The notes beneath the pieces are model-generated. The model saw only the letters and a list, made by a program, of their open reading frames with translations, did no database searches and had not been told where the DNA came from. DNA of 64,000 nucleotides from Sphingomonas lutea (GTDB lineage Bacteria > Pseudomonadota > Alphaproteobacteria > Sphingomonadales > Sphingomonadaceae): positions 1,632,501 through 1,696,500 of the forward strand of contig NZ_CP060718.1 in assembly GCF_014396785.1 (NCBI RefSeq), in the 5' to 3' direction. Below are positions 19,970-31,622 of the stretch, in pieces. Within the stretch, counting starts at the first letter, position 1, and every line of letters starts with the position of its first letter. The position numbers and the translations under genes are program-made.

Positions 19970-20973
19970 ATGGCACCGCCGCCGGCATCTCCCCTTGCGA
20001 TTTCCCTCGGCGACCCGGCCGGGATCGGGCCTGAGGTCATCGCAAAATGCTGGGATAATCGTTCGGCTTTCGGACTTCCGCCCTTCGTCGCGATCGGAGA
20101 CGCGCGATCGGTAGCGGCGGTCTGGGATGGCGTCATAGAAAACGTCGAGAGCCCTGGGCAGGCCGATGCCGCCTTCGATTTCGGGCTCCCGCTCATTCAC
20201 ATACCGGCGGCAAGCGCGGACCTTCCCGGCCACCCCAGCGTGGCAGGGGCGCATTGCTCGCTCGATGCGCTGGAACTTGCCGTCGGTCTGGCGCGATCGG
20301 GGTCGGCGGCCGCCGTCGTCACCGGACCCGTCGCCAAAGAGCAACTTTACGCGATTGGCTTTCAGCACCCCGGCCAGACCGAATTCGTCGCCGAGCGGTG
20401 CGGGATTTCCCCCGGCAATGTCGCGATGATGTTGGCTGGGCCGACGCTGCGCACCGTCCCGGTCACCACGCATGTCGCACTCACCGAGGTATCGCTGAAG
20501 CTCACGCCGGGCCTGATCGAATCGCGCGGGCGGACGGTGCTTCGCGGCCTCCAGCGCAATTTCGGCATCGCCGAGCCGCGCCTCGCCGTTTCCGGCCTGA
20601 ACCCTCACGCGGGCGAAGGCGGCGCTCTGGGGCGCGAGGAGCTGGACTTGATCGGCCCCGCCATCGCCGCTCTCGCCGCCGAGGGATGGCGCGTCAGCGG
20701 CCCCTATCCCGCCGACACGATGTTTCATGCGCGGGCACGCGCCGCATACGATGCCGCGCTGTGCATGTATCATGATCAGGCGCTCATCCCGGTGAAGGCG
20801 CTGCACTTCGAAGATGCGGTCAACATCACGTTGGGGCTTCCGATCGTCCGCACCGCGCCCGACCACGGCACGGCGTTCGACATCGCGGGGCAGGACAAGG
20901 CCGACCCCGACCGATGGCAGCGGCCATCCGGATGGCCGCCGAATGCGCGGCGTTTCGGATGGAGATGGCTTGA
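19970..20973 (+). CDS. pdxA: 4-hydroxythreonine-4-phosphate dehydrogenase (frameshifted near the end)
   Basis: PdxA oxidises 4-phosphohydroxy-L-threonine in vitamin B6 synthesis. Diagnostic stretches are 'AISLGDPAGIGPEV', 'VVTGPVAKEQLY', 'HPGQTEFVAERCG', 'CMYHDQALIPVKAL' and 'IVRTAPDHGTAFDIAG'. After 'GQDKADP' the frame degenerates. Adding one C to the C4 run at 20905-20908 yields the expected helix ending '[19 protein letters not shown]' and a stop at 20971-20973, for about 334 residues. rsmA begins at the pdxA stop, so the operon order surA-pdxA-rsmA is kept. Uncorrected, the open frame would run to 20986. Confidence 0.9.
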
Positions 20974-21793
20974 TCCCGGTCGATGAGCCACTGCGCGCCG
21001 TCATTGCGCGGCATGGCTTGAGTGCAAGCAAGTCGCTTGGGCAGAATTTCATCCTCGACCGGCAGCTTTTGGCACGCATCGCCGCCATTCCGGGATCGTT
21101 GGCGCAAAAGCAGGTTTATGAAGTTGGGCCAGGGCCCGGCGGGATGACCCGTGCCCTCCTCGACACCGGCGCGCGGGTGGTCGCCGTGGAGCGCGACACC
21201 CGCTGCATTCCTGCCTTGCGCGAGCTCCAGGCGCAATCCGACGGTCGTCTGACGCTGATTGAGGGCGATGCGCTGGCGATGGATGAACCCGCATTGCTCA
21301 AGCGCGGCGTGCATGTTGTCGCCAATCTTCCCTACAACATTGCGACGCCCTTGCTGATCAAATGGCTGGGCGGGCCATGGCCTCCCTGGTGGGCAAGCCT
21401 GACGCTCATGTTCCAGAAGGAGGTTGCCGAGCGGATCGTCGCGCCCGCGGACACAGAGGCTTACGGGCGCCTGTCGGTCGCGGCCCAGTGGCGGTCGCGC
21501 GCACGAATCGCAATGACGGTCAATCGTTCGGCGTTCGTCCCGCCGCCCAAGGTAACCTCGGCAGTGGTGCACCTTGAGCCGAGCCAAGCGCCCCCGGTGT
21601 CTCGGCCGAAATCCTGGAAAAGCTGACCAGCGCGGCGTTCGGCCAGCGGCGCAAGATGCTGCGGTCGAGTGTCAAGGGAATGCCCGGCGCATTAGACGCG
21701 CTGCGACGTCTCGGCCTTGACGAACAGCGTCGCGCGGAAACGCTCAGCGTCGACGAATTCGTCCGGATAGCGCGGGAGCTGTCCCCCGCCTGA
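20970..21793 (+). CDS. rsmA: 16S rRNA dimethyladenosine transferase RsmA/KsgA (frameshifted)
   Basis: RsmA dimethylates two adjacent adenines near the 3' end of 16S rRNA. The sequence shows '[10 protein letters not shown]', SAM motif I '[15 protein letters not shown]', 'VVAVERD' and the catalytic '[11 protein letters not shown]'. The frame ends early at about 21626; adding one C to the C5 run at 21591-21595 restores the normal C-terminus '[19 protein letters not shown]' and '[16 protein letters not shown]', about 274 residues. I give the TTG that overlaps the pdxA stop (TTGA) as start; ATG 20943, inside pdxA, is the alternative. It converges on the TPR gene. Confidence 0.9.
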
Positions 21794-21799
21794 TCGTAA

Positions 21800-22297
21800 T
21801 CAGTTGGTCTTCGGAGTCGCCGCCGGCTTGGCCGACGCGACCGTCGGGCCGCGATTGATCGCGGCCGAAAGCTGCGCGACCTGCGGACAGCCCTGCTTGC
21901 ACAGGGCTTGCAACTTTGTCAGGTTCGCTTTGGCGCGAGCGATCGCGCCAAGTTCCACCATTGCCTCGCCCTGGACCGCGATCGCATCGAGGTCATTGGG
22001 CTCGAGCTGAAGCGCGCGGTTGGTCATGCGGATTGCCTTGCCGTGCAGCTTCTGGCGCTCGGCCACCCGGGCGATGCCGACAAAGGCGGCCCGGTTGCGC
22101 GGATCGACCGCGAGCGCCGTTTCGAAGGTGCTTTCGGCATCGTCGAGCTTGCCTGCCGAATAGAGCGTCTGCGCATCACGCGTTAGCTGCACAGATCTTG
22201 GCTGGATCTGGTCGTCCGCCGACCGCTGACCTGCCACCGGCGCTGCGAGCGCAACAGCGGCCAATCCCAAACCTGCAAGACGAGGCAAGACCCGCAT
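21800..22297 (-). CDS. Exported TPR-repeat protein
   Basis: This 165-residue protein has a signal peptide ('LAGLGLAAVALAAPVAGQ') and then helical repeats of TPR type ('DAQTLYSAGKLDDAESTFETAL', 'DPRNRAAFVGIARVAERQKLHGKAI', 'EPNDLDAIAVQGEAMVELG'). It ends in a Cys pair ('ALCKQGCPQ') and a Pro/Ala-rich tail. TPR proteins are scaffolds for other proteins; the partner here is unknown and the place of action is probably the periplasm. I chose ATG 22297 since it puts the signal peptide first. It lies 28 bases downstream of rsmB on the same strand. Confidence 0.75.
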   Translation of the reverse strand: MRVLPRLAGLGLAAVALAAPVAGQRSADDQIQPRSVQLTRDAQTLYSAGKLDDAESTFETALAVDPRNRAAFVGIARVAERQKLHGKAIRMTNRALQLEPNDLDAIAVQGEAMVELGAIARAKANLTKLQALCKQGCPQVAQLSAAINRGPTVASAKPAATPKTN

Positions 22298-22325
22298 CAA
22301 TCTCTCTCCACTCTTCGCGCCCGCC

Positions 22326-23501
22326 CTAGCATGGACGCTCCAGCCGCGCGACGAAAAAGCCGTCTGTCGCATCGTGCCCCGGCGTGAGCAGTCGACCTGC
22401 CCCGTCGGACCGTCCCGCGGCAATCGGGATGTTTTGTGCATGCCATGATGAATGGCGGATGAGGAAGTCGTCAACCTGCCCTGCCCCTTCGCGGGACAGG
22501 ATCGAGCAGACGGCATAGATCAGGCTGCCGCCGGGCCTCACCAACTCAGCCGCCATGTCGAGCAGATGCGCCTGCGTCGCCACGACCTTGTCGAGGCGCT
22601 GCGGCGTCAGCCGCCAGCGGCCTTCGGGATTGCGCCGCCACGTGCCGCTGCCCGAACAGGGCGCGTCGACGAGGACGATGTCCGCGCCGGCGTGCCAATC
22701 CTCCAGCTCGGCGAGTTCGTTGGGCGGGTTGAGCAGCCGCGTTTCGATCTTCGCTCCGGCGCGGTCGGCGCGGGGCGCGAGTTTCGACAAACGCGCGCGG
22801 TTGCTGTCGGTCGCCAGGATCGTCGCCGAGGGTGCTGCAGCGGCGATCGCAAGCGCCTTCCCGCCAGCGCCCGCGCACAGATCCACGACTCGATCCCCCT
22901 CCCCCACCGCGCAGGCGAGCGCGATGAGCTGGCTGCCCTCGTCCTGGACCTCGACCAAGCCACTCGCAAAAGCGGGTTGATCGTCGATCCGCGTATCGGC
23001 GGGCAGCCGGATTCCCCACGGACTAAGCCGCGTCGCCGTGCCGCCTTCGAATTCGGCGATCAGGTCGTTTCGCTCGGCGCGGGCGGCGTTGACCCGCAGA
23101 TCGAGCGGCGCACGCTCCAGAAGCGCGGGCCGCTCCTCCGGCGTGATTAGGGGCGAGAATTGATCGAGCAGCCATGCGGGGACGAGGCGTGGTTCGGCAG
23201 CACCCTCGCCGGGCGCGCGCGGCTCGGGACCGCGCGGCTCGCCGAGCAGGTCCGCCAGCTCGGGCTCTTGCGCGACCAGGCCCAGCACCGCCGCACGCCC
23301 ATTAGCCGGCATGTCGCCGAACAGCCGGATGACGCGGAATACGAGTTCGCGCACCGCCCGCCGGTCCTTCGATCCGGCGTAGCGCCGCTGCTTGAAGTAA
23401 CGCGTGACGATCGAATCCGCGGGCGGCCCATCGGACCGCGCCGAGGCGATGACCTCGTCGATGATCTCAGCGGTCGCCTGCAGCCTTGCCGCGGGCGTCA
23501 T
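22326..23501 (-). CDS. rsmB: RsmB-family RNA cytosine-C5 methyltransferase
   Basis: The 391-residue protein has the NOL1/NOP2/Sun layout: an N-terminal NusB-like helical region ('YFKQRRYAGSKDRRAVRELVF'), then a SAM-binding core with 'DLCAGAGGKALAIA', 'ATDSNRARLSKL', the catalytic 'DAPCSGSGTWRRNPE' and the second Cys in 'IYAVCSI'. These are m5C methyltransferases with two cysteines, most often acting on 16S rRNA (C967 in E. coli). Which site it modifies here is an inference. It lies 3 bases downstream of guaB on the same strand. Confidence 0.88.
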   Translation of the reverse strand: MTPAARLQATAEIIDEVIASARSDGPPADSIVTRYFKQRRYAGSKDRRAVRELVFRVIRLFGDMPANGRAAVLGLVAQEPELADLLGEPRGPEPRAPGEGAAEPRLVPAWLLDQFSPLITPEERPALLERAPLDLRVNAARAERNDLIAEFEGGTATRLSPWGIRLPADTRIDDQPAFASGLVEVQDEGSQLIALACAVGEGDRVVDLCAGAGGKALAIAAAAPSATILATDSNRARLSKLAPRADRAGAKIETRLLNPPNELAELEDWHAGADIVLVDAPCSGSGTWRRNPEGRWRLTPQRLDKVVATQAHLLDMAAELVRPGGSLIYAVCSILSREGAGQVDDFLIRHSSWHAQNIPIAAGRSDGAGRLLTPGHDATDGFFVARLERPC

Positions 23502-23504
23502 GGC

Positions 23505-25855
<2,351 letters not shown>

Positions 25856-25899
25856 TGCCGTATCATCATGCGGCAAAAGCGCGGGCACGGGGAAGAGGC

Positions 25900-26883
25900 A
25901 TGCTGACGGAATTCATGACAGCGCTGGCGATCCTCGCCGCATTGTACGTCTTCATGGGCGTGAAGATCGTCCGCCAGGGCTACCAATATACGATCGAGCA
26001 TTTCGGCCGCTTCGTGCGCGTCGGCCAGCCCGGCTTCAACTTCGTGCCGCCGTTTTTTTATCGCGTCGGCCAGCGCGTGAACATGATGGAGCAAGTGCTC
26101 GACATCCCGGGGCAGGAGATCATCACCAAGGACAACGCCATGGTCGCGGTCGATGGCGTGGTCTTCTTCCAGGTGCTCGACGCGCCCAAGGCCGCCTATG
26201 AAGTCAGCGATCTTTATTCGGCGATCATGGCGCTTTCGACCACCAATCTGCGCACGGTCATGGGTTCGATGGATCTCGACGAGACATTGTCCAAGCGCGA
26301 CGAGATCAACGCCCGTTTGCTCGTCGTCGTTGACCAGGCGACCGAATCCTGGGGCGTGAAGATTACCCGCGTCGAATTGAAGGACATCCGACCGCCGCAG
26401 GACATTTCGAATGCGATGGCGCGGCAGATGAAGGCCGAGCGCGAAAAGCGCGCCGCGATCCTTGAAGCCGAGGGCCTCCGCGCCGCCGCCATCCTCCAGG
26501 CCGAAGGGCAGAAGCAGAGCCAAATCCTCAAGGCGGAGGGCCTCAAGGAAGCCGCCTTCCGCGAGGCCGAGGCGCGCGAGCGCGAGGCCGAGGCCGAAGC
26601 CAAGGCGACGACCATGGTGTCCGACGCGATTGCCGGCGGCAACGCGCAGGCGATCAACTATTTCGTCGCGCAGAAATATGTCGAAGCGGTGGCCGAGTTC
26701 GCCCGCTCGCCCAACGCCAAGACCATCCTCTTCCCGGTCGAGGCAACACAGCTCATCGGCACGCTTGGCGGCATCGGGGAACTGGCCAAGGAGATCGTGG
26801 GCGACCGCGCCGCCCCGCCCGAGCGCCCCGCCAAGCCTAAGTCCACGCCCACCACCAGCGGCGTGCCGAGGATCGAGGGCTGA
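25900..26883 (+). CDS. SPFH/band-7 membrane protein (stomatin-like)
   Basis: The 327-residue protein has one N-terminal membrane helix ('ALAILAALYVFMGVKIV'), then a band-7 domain ('GQYTIEHFGRF'-like start; 'PGFNFVPPFF', 'MMEQVLDIPGQEIITKDN', 'VDGVVFFQV') and a long charged coiled coil rich in Ala-Glu-Ala ('AEGLRAAAILQAEGQKQSQ'). Proteins of this type form membrane microdomain scaffolds and are nearly always paired with NfeD. That is the case here: the stop codon and the nfeD ATG overlap (TGATG). ATG 25900 follows 'GGAAGAGG', a good ribosome site. Confidence 0.92.
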   Translation: MLTEFMTALAILAALYVFMGVKIVRQGYQYTIEHFGRFVRVGQPGFNFVPPFFYRVGQRVNMMEQVLDIPGQEIITKDNAMVAVDGVVFFQVLDAPKAAYEVSDLYSAIMALSTTNLRTVMGSMDLDETLSKRDEINARLLVVVDQATESWGVKITRVELKDIRPPQDISNAMARQMKAEREKRAAILEAEGLRAAAILQAEGQKQSQILKAEGLKEAAFREAEAREREAEAEAKATTMVSDAIAGGNAQAINYFVAQKYVEAVAEFARSPNAKTILFPVEATQLIGTLGGIGELAKEIVGDRAAPPERPAKPKSTPTTSGVPRIEG

Positions 26884-27341
26884 TGCTCGACGACATTGAT
26901 CCCGGCTGGCTGTGGATGATCGGCGGCGTCCTGCTGCTGATCGCGGAAGTGCTGGCGCCGGGCGTCTTCCTGGTCTTCCTCGGCATCGCTGCAATCGCCG
27001 CCGGCCTCTTCACCATCCTGTTCGACCTTGGGCTGCCAGCACAGCTTGCCTTGTTCGCACTGTACGCCGTGGTCGCCGTCACCGTCGGCCGCCGAGTCTA
27101 TGCGCATCGCAACGTCGACAGCTCGGATCCCCTGCTCAACGATCGCGTCGCGCGGCTGCTCGGGAAGGTCGTCATCGTTGTCGAAGCCGTCGACGACCGG
27201 GGTGGCCGCGTACGCGTCGGCGACAGTGAGTGGAGCGCGCGGGGCGGGCCAGCCGCGCCGGGCGACCAGGTCCGCATTATCGGCATTGACGGAAATTGCC
27301 TGAAAGTCGAAGCCGACCGCACCCTTCCTCCTCCTGCGTAA
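26883..27341 (+). CDS. NfeD-like membrane protein
   Basis: The 152-residue protein has two or three N-terminal membrane helices ('WLWMIGGVLLLIAEVL', 'VFLVFLGIAAIAAGLF', 'LALFALYAVVAVTVG') and a C-terminal OB-fold ('LLGKVVIVVEAVDDRGGRVRVG', 'GDQVRIIGIDGNCLKVE'). This is the short NfeD form without the protease domain. It normally works together with a stomatin-like SPFH protein, in membrane organisation or quality control, and here directly follows it with a one-base overlap. The exact task is unknown. Confidence 0.9.
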   Translation: MLDDIDPGWLWMIGGVLLLIAEVLAPGVFLVFLGIAAIAAGLFTILFDLGLPAQLALFALYAVVAVTVGRRVYAHRNVDSSDPLLNDRVARLLGKVVIVVEAVDDRGGRVRVGDSEWSARGGPAAPGDQVRIIGIDGNCLKVEADRTLPPPA

Positions 27342-27352
27342 CGGAGCGCCCC

Positions 27353-29188
27353 TTGACCGCATTTGAGCTGACCCGCCGCGACGCGCTCGCCGGCCTTGCC
27401 GCTTCCACCGCCCTCCCCTTCCTTTCCTCGCCGGCATTCGCCCAAGCGACAGCGGCCGATGCGCAGGCTAATGCGCTGCTCGATTCGATCGCCGAGAATT
27501 TGCTGCGTTTCTATCCGCAGACGGCGACGTCGCTTGGAATCGACAAGGACGCCCGGGCAGCAATGCGCGCGCAGCTCGATGATCGTTCGGGGCTTACGCA
27601 ACAGCGGATCGCGCAGACGCTCCGTGCCGACCTCGCCCGCGCCAACGCCATTGATGTCGCCGGCCTGTCCCACTCGACCCGCACCAGCGTCGAGGTCGTC
27701 CGCAGCGCCTACACCACCGCGCTTGAAGGGTTCAGGCTGCCCTATGGCGACGTGCCCGTCGGCAGCTGGCGCAACACGCCGTACGTCGTGATCCAGAACG
27801 TCGGCGCTTACCTCGACATCCCGCGTTTCCTCGATTCGGAGCATCAAATCGCGACCGCGGCGGACGCTGAGGCGTATCTCGCGCGGCTTGCCGACTTCCC
27901 GCAGCAGCTCGACAATGAAACCGGGCGCGTGATGATGGCGCGCTACAAGGGGCTGATCCCGCCCGCCTTCCTTATCGACAAGGCGCTCACGCAATTGCAG
28001 GCCTCGGCCAAGAGCGCGCGCGAGGGCGGCGGCCTAGTCGAATCGATCGAGCGCCGCACGCGCGAGAAGAACATTCCCGGCAATTGGGCCGCCCGCGCCC
28101 GTGCCATCGCGCAAAAGGAGGTCGCCCCCGCCCTCGAACGGCAGATCGCCGAGCTGACCTTGCAGCGCGGCATGGCCAAGAACGATCCCGGCATGTGGGC
28201 GCAACCCAGCGGCGACGAATATTATCGCTGGGCGCTCAAGGCCTCGACGACGACCACGCTGTCGCCCGACGAAATCCACAATATCGGGCGCGAGGAACTG
28301 CGCGCGCTCCAGGGCCGGATGGACCCGATCCTGCGAAGCCTCGGGTACACCAATGGCACGGTCGGCGAACGGATGCAGGCGCTGGGCAAGGACTCGCGCT
28401 ACAAGTTCGCGCCGGGCGACAAGGGCCGCGCGGAAATCATGGCCTTCATCCAGGAGCGGGTGCGGATCATCCGCACCAAGCTGCCGCAAATGTTCAACAC
28501 GCTGGTGAAGGGCAATCTCGAAGTCCGCCGCTTGCCGCCCGAGGAAGAACCCGGCGCACCCGGCGCGTACGGCGGCGCCGGCTCGATCGACGGCACGATT
28601 CCCGGCAAGTTCTGGATCAACCTCCGGACGACCGAGCTGCACACGAAGTTCGATCTGCCCGACCTCACCCATCACGAGGCGATTCCCGGCCACGTGTGGC
28701 AGGGCGAATACGCCAACAAGCTCCCGCTCATCCGCACCCTGCTGTCCTTCGGGGCTTATTCCGAAGGTTGGGCGCTTTACGCGCAGCAATTGGCCGATGA
28801 GTTCGGCGTCTATGACGACTTCCCCGCCGGGCGCCTCGGCTATCTCCAGGGCCTCGCCTTTCGCGCCTGCCGCCTGGTTGTCGACACGGGCCTGCATTCC
28901 AAACGCTGGACCCGCGAGCAAGGCGTGCGCTTCTTCGTCGACGAAAACGGCTCCAAGGCCGAGGAAGTGGCGAGCGAGGTCGACCGCTATTGCAGCTGGC
29001 CCGGCCAGGCGTGCGGCTACAAGATCGGCCACACCGCCATCAACCGCGAGCGCGACAAGGCCAAGGCCGCGCTCGGCGCCCGCTACGACATCAAGGCGTA
29101 CAACGACGCGGTCGTTCTCGGCGGCAACGTGCCGATGGACGTGCTGGCCAAGAACGTCGACGATTATGTCGCGCGGACGCGCGCCTGA
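27353..29188 (+). CDS. DUF885 family secreted protein (metallopeptidase-like)
   Basis: This 611-residue protein begins with a twin-arginine-type signal ('TRRDALAGLAASTALPFLSS'), so it may be exported folded. The body is DUF885, with a 'HHEAIPGHVWQ' motif that contains a HExxxGH-like arrangement suggesting metal binding, and near the C-terminus 'SKAEEVASEVDRYCSWPGQACGYKIG'. Function is unproven, though peptidase activity is commonly assumed. The start is TTG 27353, with a GGAG seven bases upstream. It follows nfeD by 11 bases and faces the convergent DUF3833-like gene. A second DUF885 protein lies at 29798-31567. Confidence 0.82.
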   Translation: MTAFELTRRDALAGLAASTALPFLSSPAFAQATAADAQANALLDSIAENLLRFYPQTATSLGIDKDARAAMRAQLDDRSGLTQQRIAQTLRADLARANAIDVAGLSHSTRTSVEVVRSAYTTALEGFRLPYGDVPVGSWRNTPYVVIQNVGAYLDIPRFLDSEHQIATAADAEAYLARLADFPQQLDNETGRVMMARYKGLIPPAFLIDKALTQLQASAKSAREGGGLVESIERRTREKNIPGNWAARARAIAQKEVAPALERQIAELTLQRGMAKNDPGMWAQPSGDEYYRWALKASTTTTLSPDEIHNIGREELRALQGRMDPILRSLGYTNGTVGERMQALGKDSRYKFAPGDKGRAEIMAFIQERVRIIRTKLPQMFNTLVKGNLEVRRLPPEEEPGAPGAYGGAGSIDGTIPGKFWINLRTTELHTKFDLPDLTHHEAIPGHVWQGEYANKLPLIRTLLSFGAYSEGWALYAQQLADEFGVYDDFPAGRLGYLQGLAFRACRLVVDTGLHSKRWTREQGVRFFVDENGSKAEEVASEVDRYCSWPGQACGYKIGHTAINRERDKAKAALGARYDIKAYNDAVVLGGNVPMDVLAKNVDDYVARTRA

Positions 29189-29191
29189 CGC

Positions 29192-29677
29192 CTAATCGAG
29201 CTTGCGGATCGTGCCTTCGGACTTGGCCACGGTCAGGCCGAGCTTCTTGATCGTCAAAAGGCTGCGGCCGCTTTTCCCGCCGGGCTGGGGCGTGATCCAC
29301 TGCTCGACCGAAAGGTTGCCGTCCATCTTGAAGCGGAAGCGATAGCGGCCGCCGACTTCCTCGATGACCACGGGGCCCTTGGCCTCGTTCATGGTACCGA
29401 CGAAGCGATTGGGTCCGGCCTTGCGGATACGCCAGCGGCGCTCGCGCGGCGCCTGGCCTTCGTCCTCGACGCGCTGGACGAGCTCGAGCGTCCCGTCGGG
29501 CTTGATCTCGCCGCGTCCCGTGCTGCGCGTCTTGAAGGCCTTCTTCATCATCACCTTGATGGTGCTGACCGTCTCGGTTCGCCCGACCCAGAACCGCAGC
29601 GGATCGGTGAGCGGCGCGGCAGTCGCCTGGGACGCCATCAACGCCAGCGGCAGGATCGCAAAATACAAGCGATTCAT
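29192..29677 (-). CDS. Small exported DUF3833-like protein
   Basis: The 161-residue protein starts with a signal peptide ('YFAILPLALMASQATAA'). The mature part is mostly beta-strand with 'RFWVGRTETVSTIKVMMKKA', 'RRWRIRKAGPNRFVGTMNEAKG' and 'YRFRFKMDGNLSVEQWI', a pattern resembling the DUF3833 family, whose function is unknown. I assign the family with only moderate confidence. I chose ATG 29677, where the signal peptide begins. It lies between two DUF885 genes and converges on the first with 3 bases between stops. Confidence 0.6.
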   Translation of the reverse strand: MNRLYFAILPLALMASQATAAPLTDPLRFWVGRTETVSTIKVMMKKAFKTRSTGRGEIKPDGTLELVQRVEDEGQAPRERRWRIRKAGPNRFVGTMNEAKGPVVIEEVGGRYRFRFKMDGNLSVEQWITPQPGGKSGRSLLTIKKLGLTVAKSEGTIRKLD

Positions 29678-29797
29678 ACACTTACTCCGGTGCAATGCCG
29701 GCTGCTTTGCCATTGCCCTGCAAAATCGGAGATGAACCGGACCACTGGCATGGCGGCGAACCTAACGCAGCTTTGCGGCGTGACAACTCAACGAAAG

Positions 29798-31567
29798 TCA
29801 ATTTGCAGTGTGCCGCCCCTGCTGCGACGCGATCCACGCCCGCATCTGGCTTTCCAGCACGTTGAGCGGCACTGCGCCCATCGCCAGGAAGGTGTCGTGG
29901 AAGGCCGCTTTGTCGAAGTGGGTGCCGAGCTTGGCCTCCGCCTCCCTGCGCAGGCGCCGGATGGTCAGCTCGCCAAGCTTGTAGCTAAGCGCCTGCCCCG
30001 GCCAGCTGATGTAGCGATCGACTTCGGTCTCCACCTCATGCTGCGACAAAGCGGTATGGCTGGCGAGATAGTCGATCGCCCGCTGCCGGCTCCAGCCGTA
30101 GCGATGAAGACCGGTGTCGATCACCAGCCGCGCCGCGCGCCACATCTCATAGCTTAGCTGGCCGAAGCGTTCATAGGGCGTGCGATAGATCCCCATCTCA
30201 TTGCCCAGCCATTCGGTGTAGAGGCCCCAGCCCTCGCCGTAGCCCGAGAAATAGAGGTTCTGGCGGAACGACGGCAGGCCCTTCTGCTCGGCGGAGAGCG
30301 CCGCCTGGAAGCTGTGTCCGGGCGTGCATTCGTGCAGCGTCAGCGCCGGGATGTTGTACAGCGGCCGCGTCGGCAGATTGTACGTGTTCATCTGGCAGTT
30401 CTGAAGGCCGCCGCGGCCCGCGGTGTAGAAGGGCGCGAGCGCGTCGGGCACGGGAATGATTCCGTGGCGGCGGCGCGGCAACAGCTTGAAATAGTCCCCG
30501 ACCACGCGGTCAACGCGCTTGGCGACATAGGACGATACGCCCATCAGTTCGTCGGGCGTCTTGGCGTAGAATTGCGGGTCGGTGCGGAGGAACTTGAGGA
30601 ACTCCTCGAACGACCCCTTGAAGCCGCTGTCGCGCATCGTCTTGCGCATTTCGGCATTGATCCGCGCCACCTCGCCAAGGCCGATCTTGTGGATCTCCTC
30701 CGGCGACAGGTCGGTCGTGGTGTAAAGCTTCACCTGCCCGCGATAATAAGCGTCGCCATTGGGAAGATCGCGCGCCGACACGGTCGTGCGGGTTTTGGGC
30801 AGATATTCGTCGCGATAGAAAATGAGCAGCTTGGCGTAAGCCGGCATGACCGCGCCATTGATCGCGGCGACCGCTTCGGCCTGCAATGCCGCCTGGCGCG
30901 CAGGGGCGATCGTCGACGGCATGGTCTTGAACGGCGTGTAGAAGGCGTTTTCGGCACCCGGCTTGGCTGTGTACGATGCGATCGACCCCTCACGCCCGAC
31001 CAGCGTCGCGCGCGGCACCGAAAAGCCGCGGGCGAGCCCGGCACGCATGTTGGCAATCTGGGCGTCGAAATAGGCCGGAAGCGCCTTCATGCGCGCGATG
31101 TAGCGGGTGTATTCGACCTCGGTCTGATAGGGGGTCGACCCATCGAGATAGGTCCAGAAATTGCTGTCGCTGTTAAGCGGCATTTCCCAACCACGCGCCC
31201 TGAGGTCGATCAGATTGTTCTCGATCATCACGCGAAACACTTCCGCGTTGACGCGTTCTTCGGGTGACAGCCGGGCGAGGTCGATCGTCTTCAGGCGGGC
31301 AAGAATCTGCTCCTGGTGCGCGATCCGCCGCTGCTGTGTCGCCGGGTCCACGGCGCCAAGATAATCGAGCGGCTTGAGGTCCCCCTGCGCGTCGCGCGCA
31401 TAGCCCGATTCCTGCGCGTCCCACGCGGCATAGCCGTCGTAGAGGGCCTTGAGTTGCTGGTCGGCGCTTTGCGCGGGATCGAGCGCGGGGACGGGTTGCG
31501 CCGATGCTTGAAAGGGAATGCTGCACGCCAACGCAACCGCAGAGCACAAAAGCCAACTGAAACGCAT
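29798..31567 (-). CDS. DUF885 family secreted protein, second paralogue
   Basis: The 589-residue protein begins with a Sec-type signal peptide ('LLCSAVALACSIPFQASA'). It carries the DUF885 motif 'LTLHECTPGHSFQ' and the C-terminal 'EVETEVDRYISWPGQALSYKLG', which matches the same region of the first DUF885 protein at 27353-29188. The two differ in signal type (Sec here, twin-arginine-like there) and in much of the body, so they are old paralogues rather than a recent duplication. Peptidase activity is inferred from the metal-binding look of the His-Glu-x3-Gly-His motif. Confidence 0.82.
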   Translation of the reverse strand: MRFSWLLCSAVALACSIPFQASAQPVPALDPAQSADQQLKALYDGYAAWDAQESGYARDAQGDLKPLDYLGAVDPATQQRRIAHQEQILARLKTIDLARLSPEERVNAEVFRVMIENNLIDLRARGWEMPLNSDSNFWTYLDGSTPYQTEVEYTRYIARMKALPAYFDAQIANMRAGLARGFSVPRATLVGREGSIASYTAKPGAENAFYTPFKTMPSTIAPARQAALQAEAVAAINGAVMPAYAKLLIFYRDEYLPKTRTTVSARDLPNGDAYYRGQVKLYTTTDLSPEEIHKIGLGEVARINAEMRKTMRDSGFKGSFEEFLKFLRTDPQFYAKTPDELMGVSSYVAKRVDRVVGDYFKLLPRRRHGIIPVPDALAPFYTAGRGGLQNCQMNTYNLPTRPLYNIPALTLHECTPGHSFQAALSAEQKGLPSFRQNLYFSGYGEGWGLYTEWLGNEMGIYRTPYERFGQLSYEMWRAARLVIDTGLHRYGWSRQRAIDYLASHTALSQHEVETEVDRYISWPGQALSYKLGELTIRRLRREAEAKLGTHFDKAAFHDTFLAMGAVPLNVLESQMRAWIASQQGRHTAN

Positions 31568-31622
31568 GATATCCCCTTCCGAGCTGTTGAGGCAGCTTAC
31601 CGCCCGCCCCGCCTGCGGCAAG

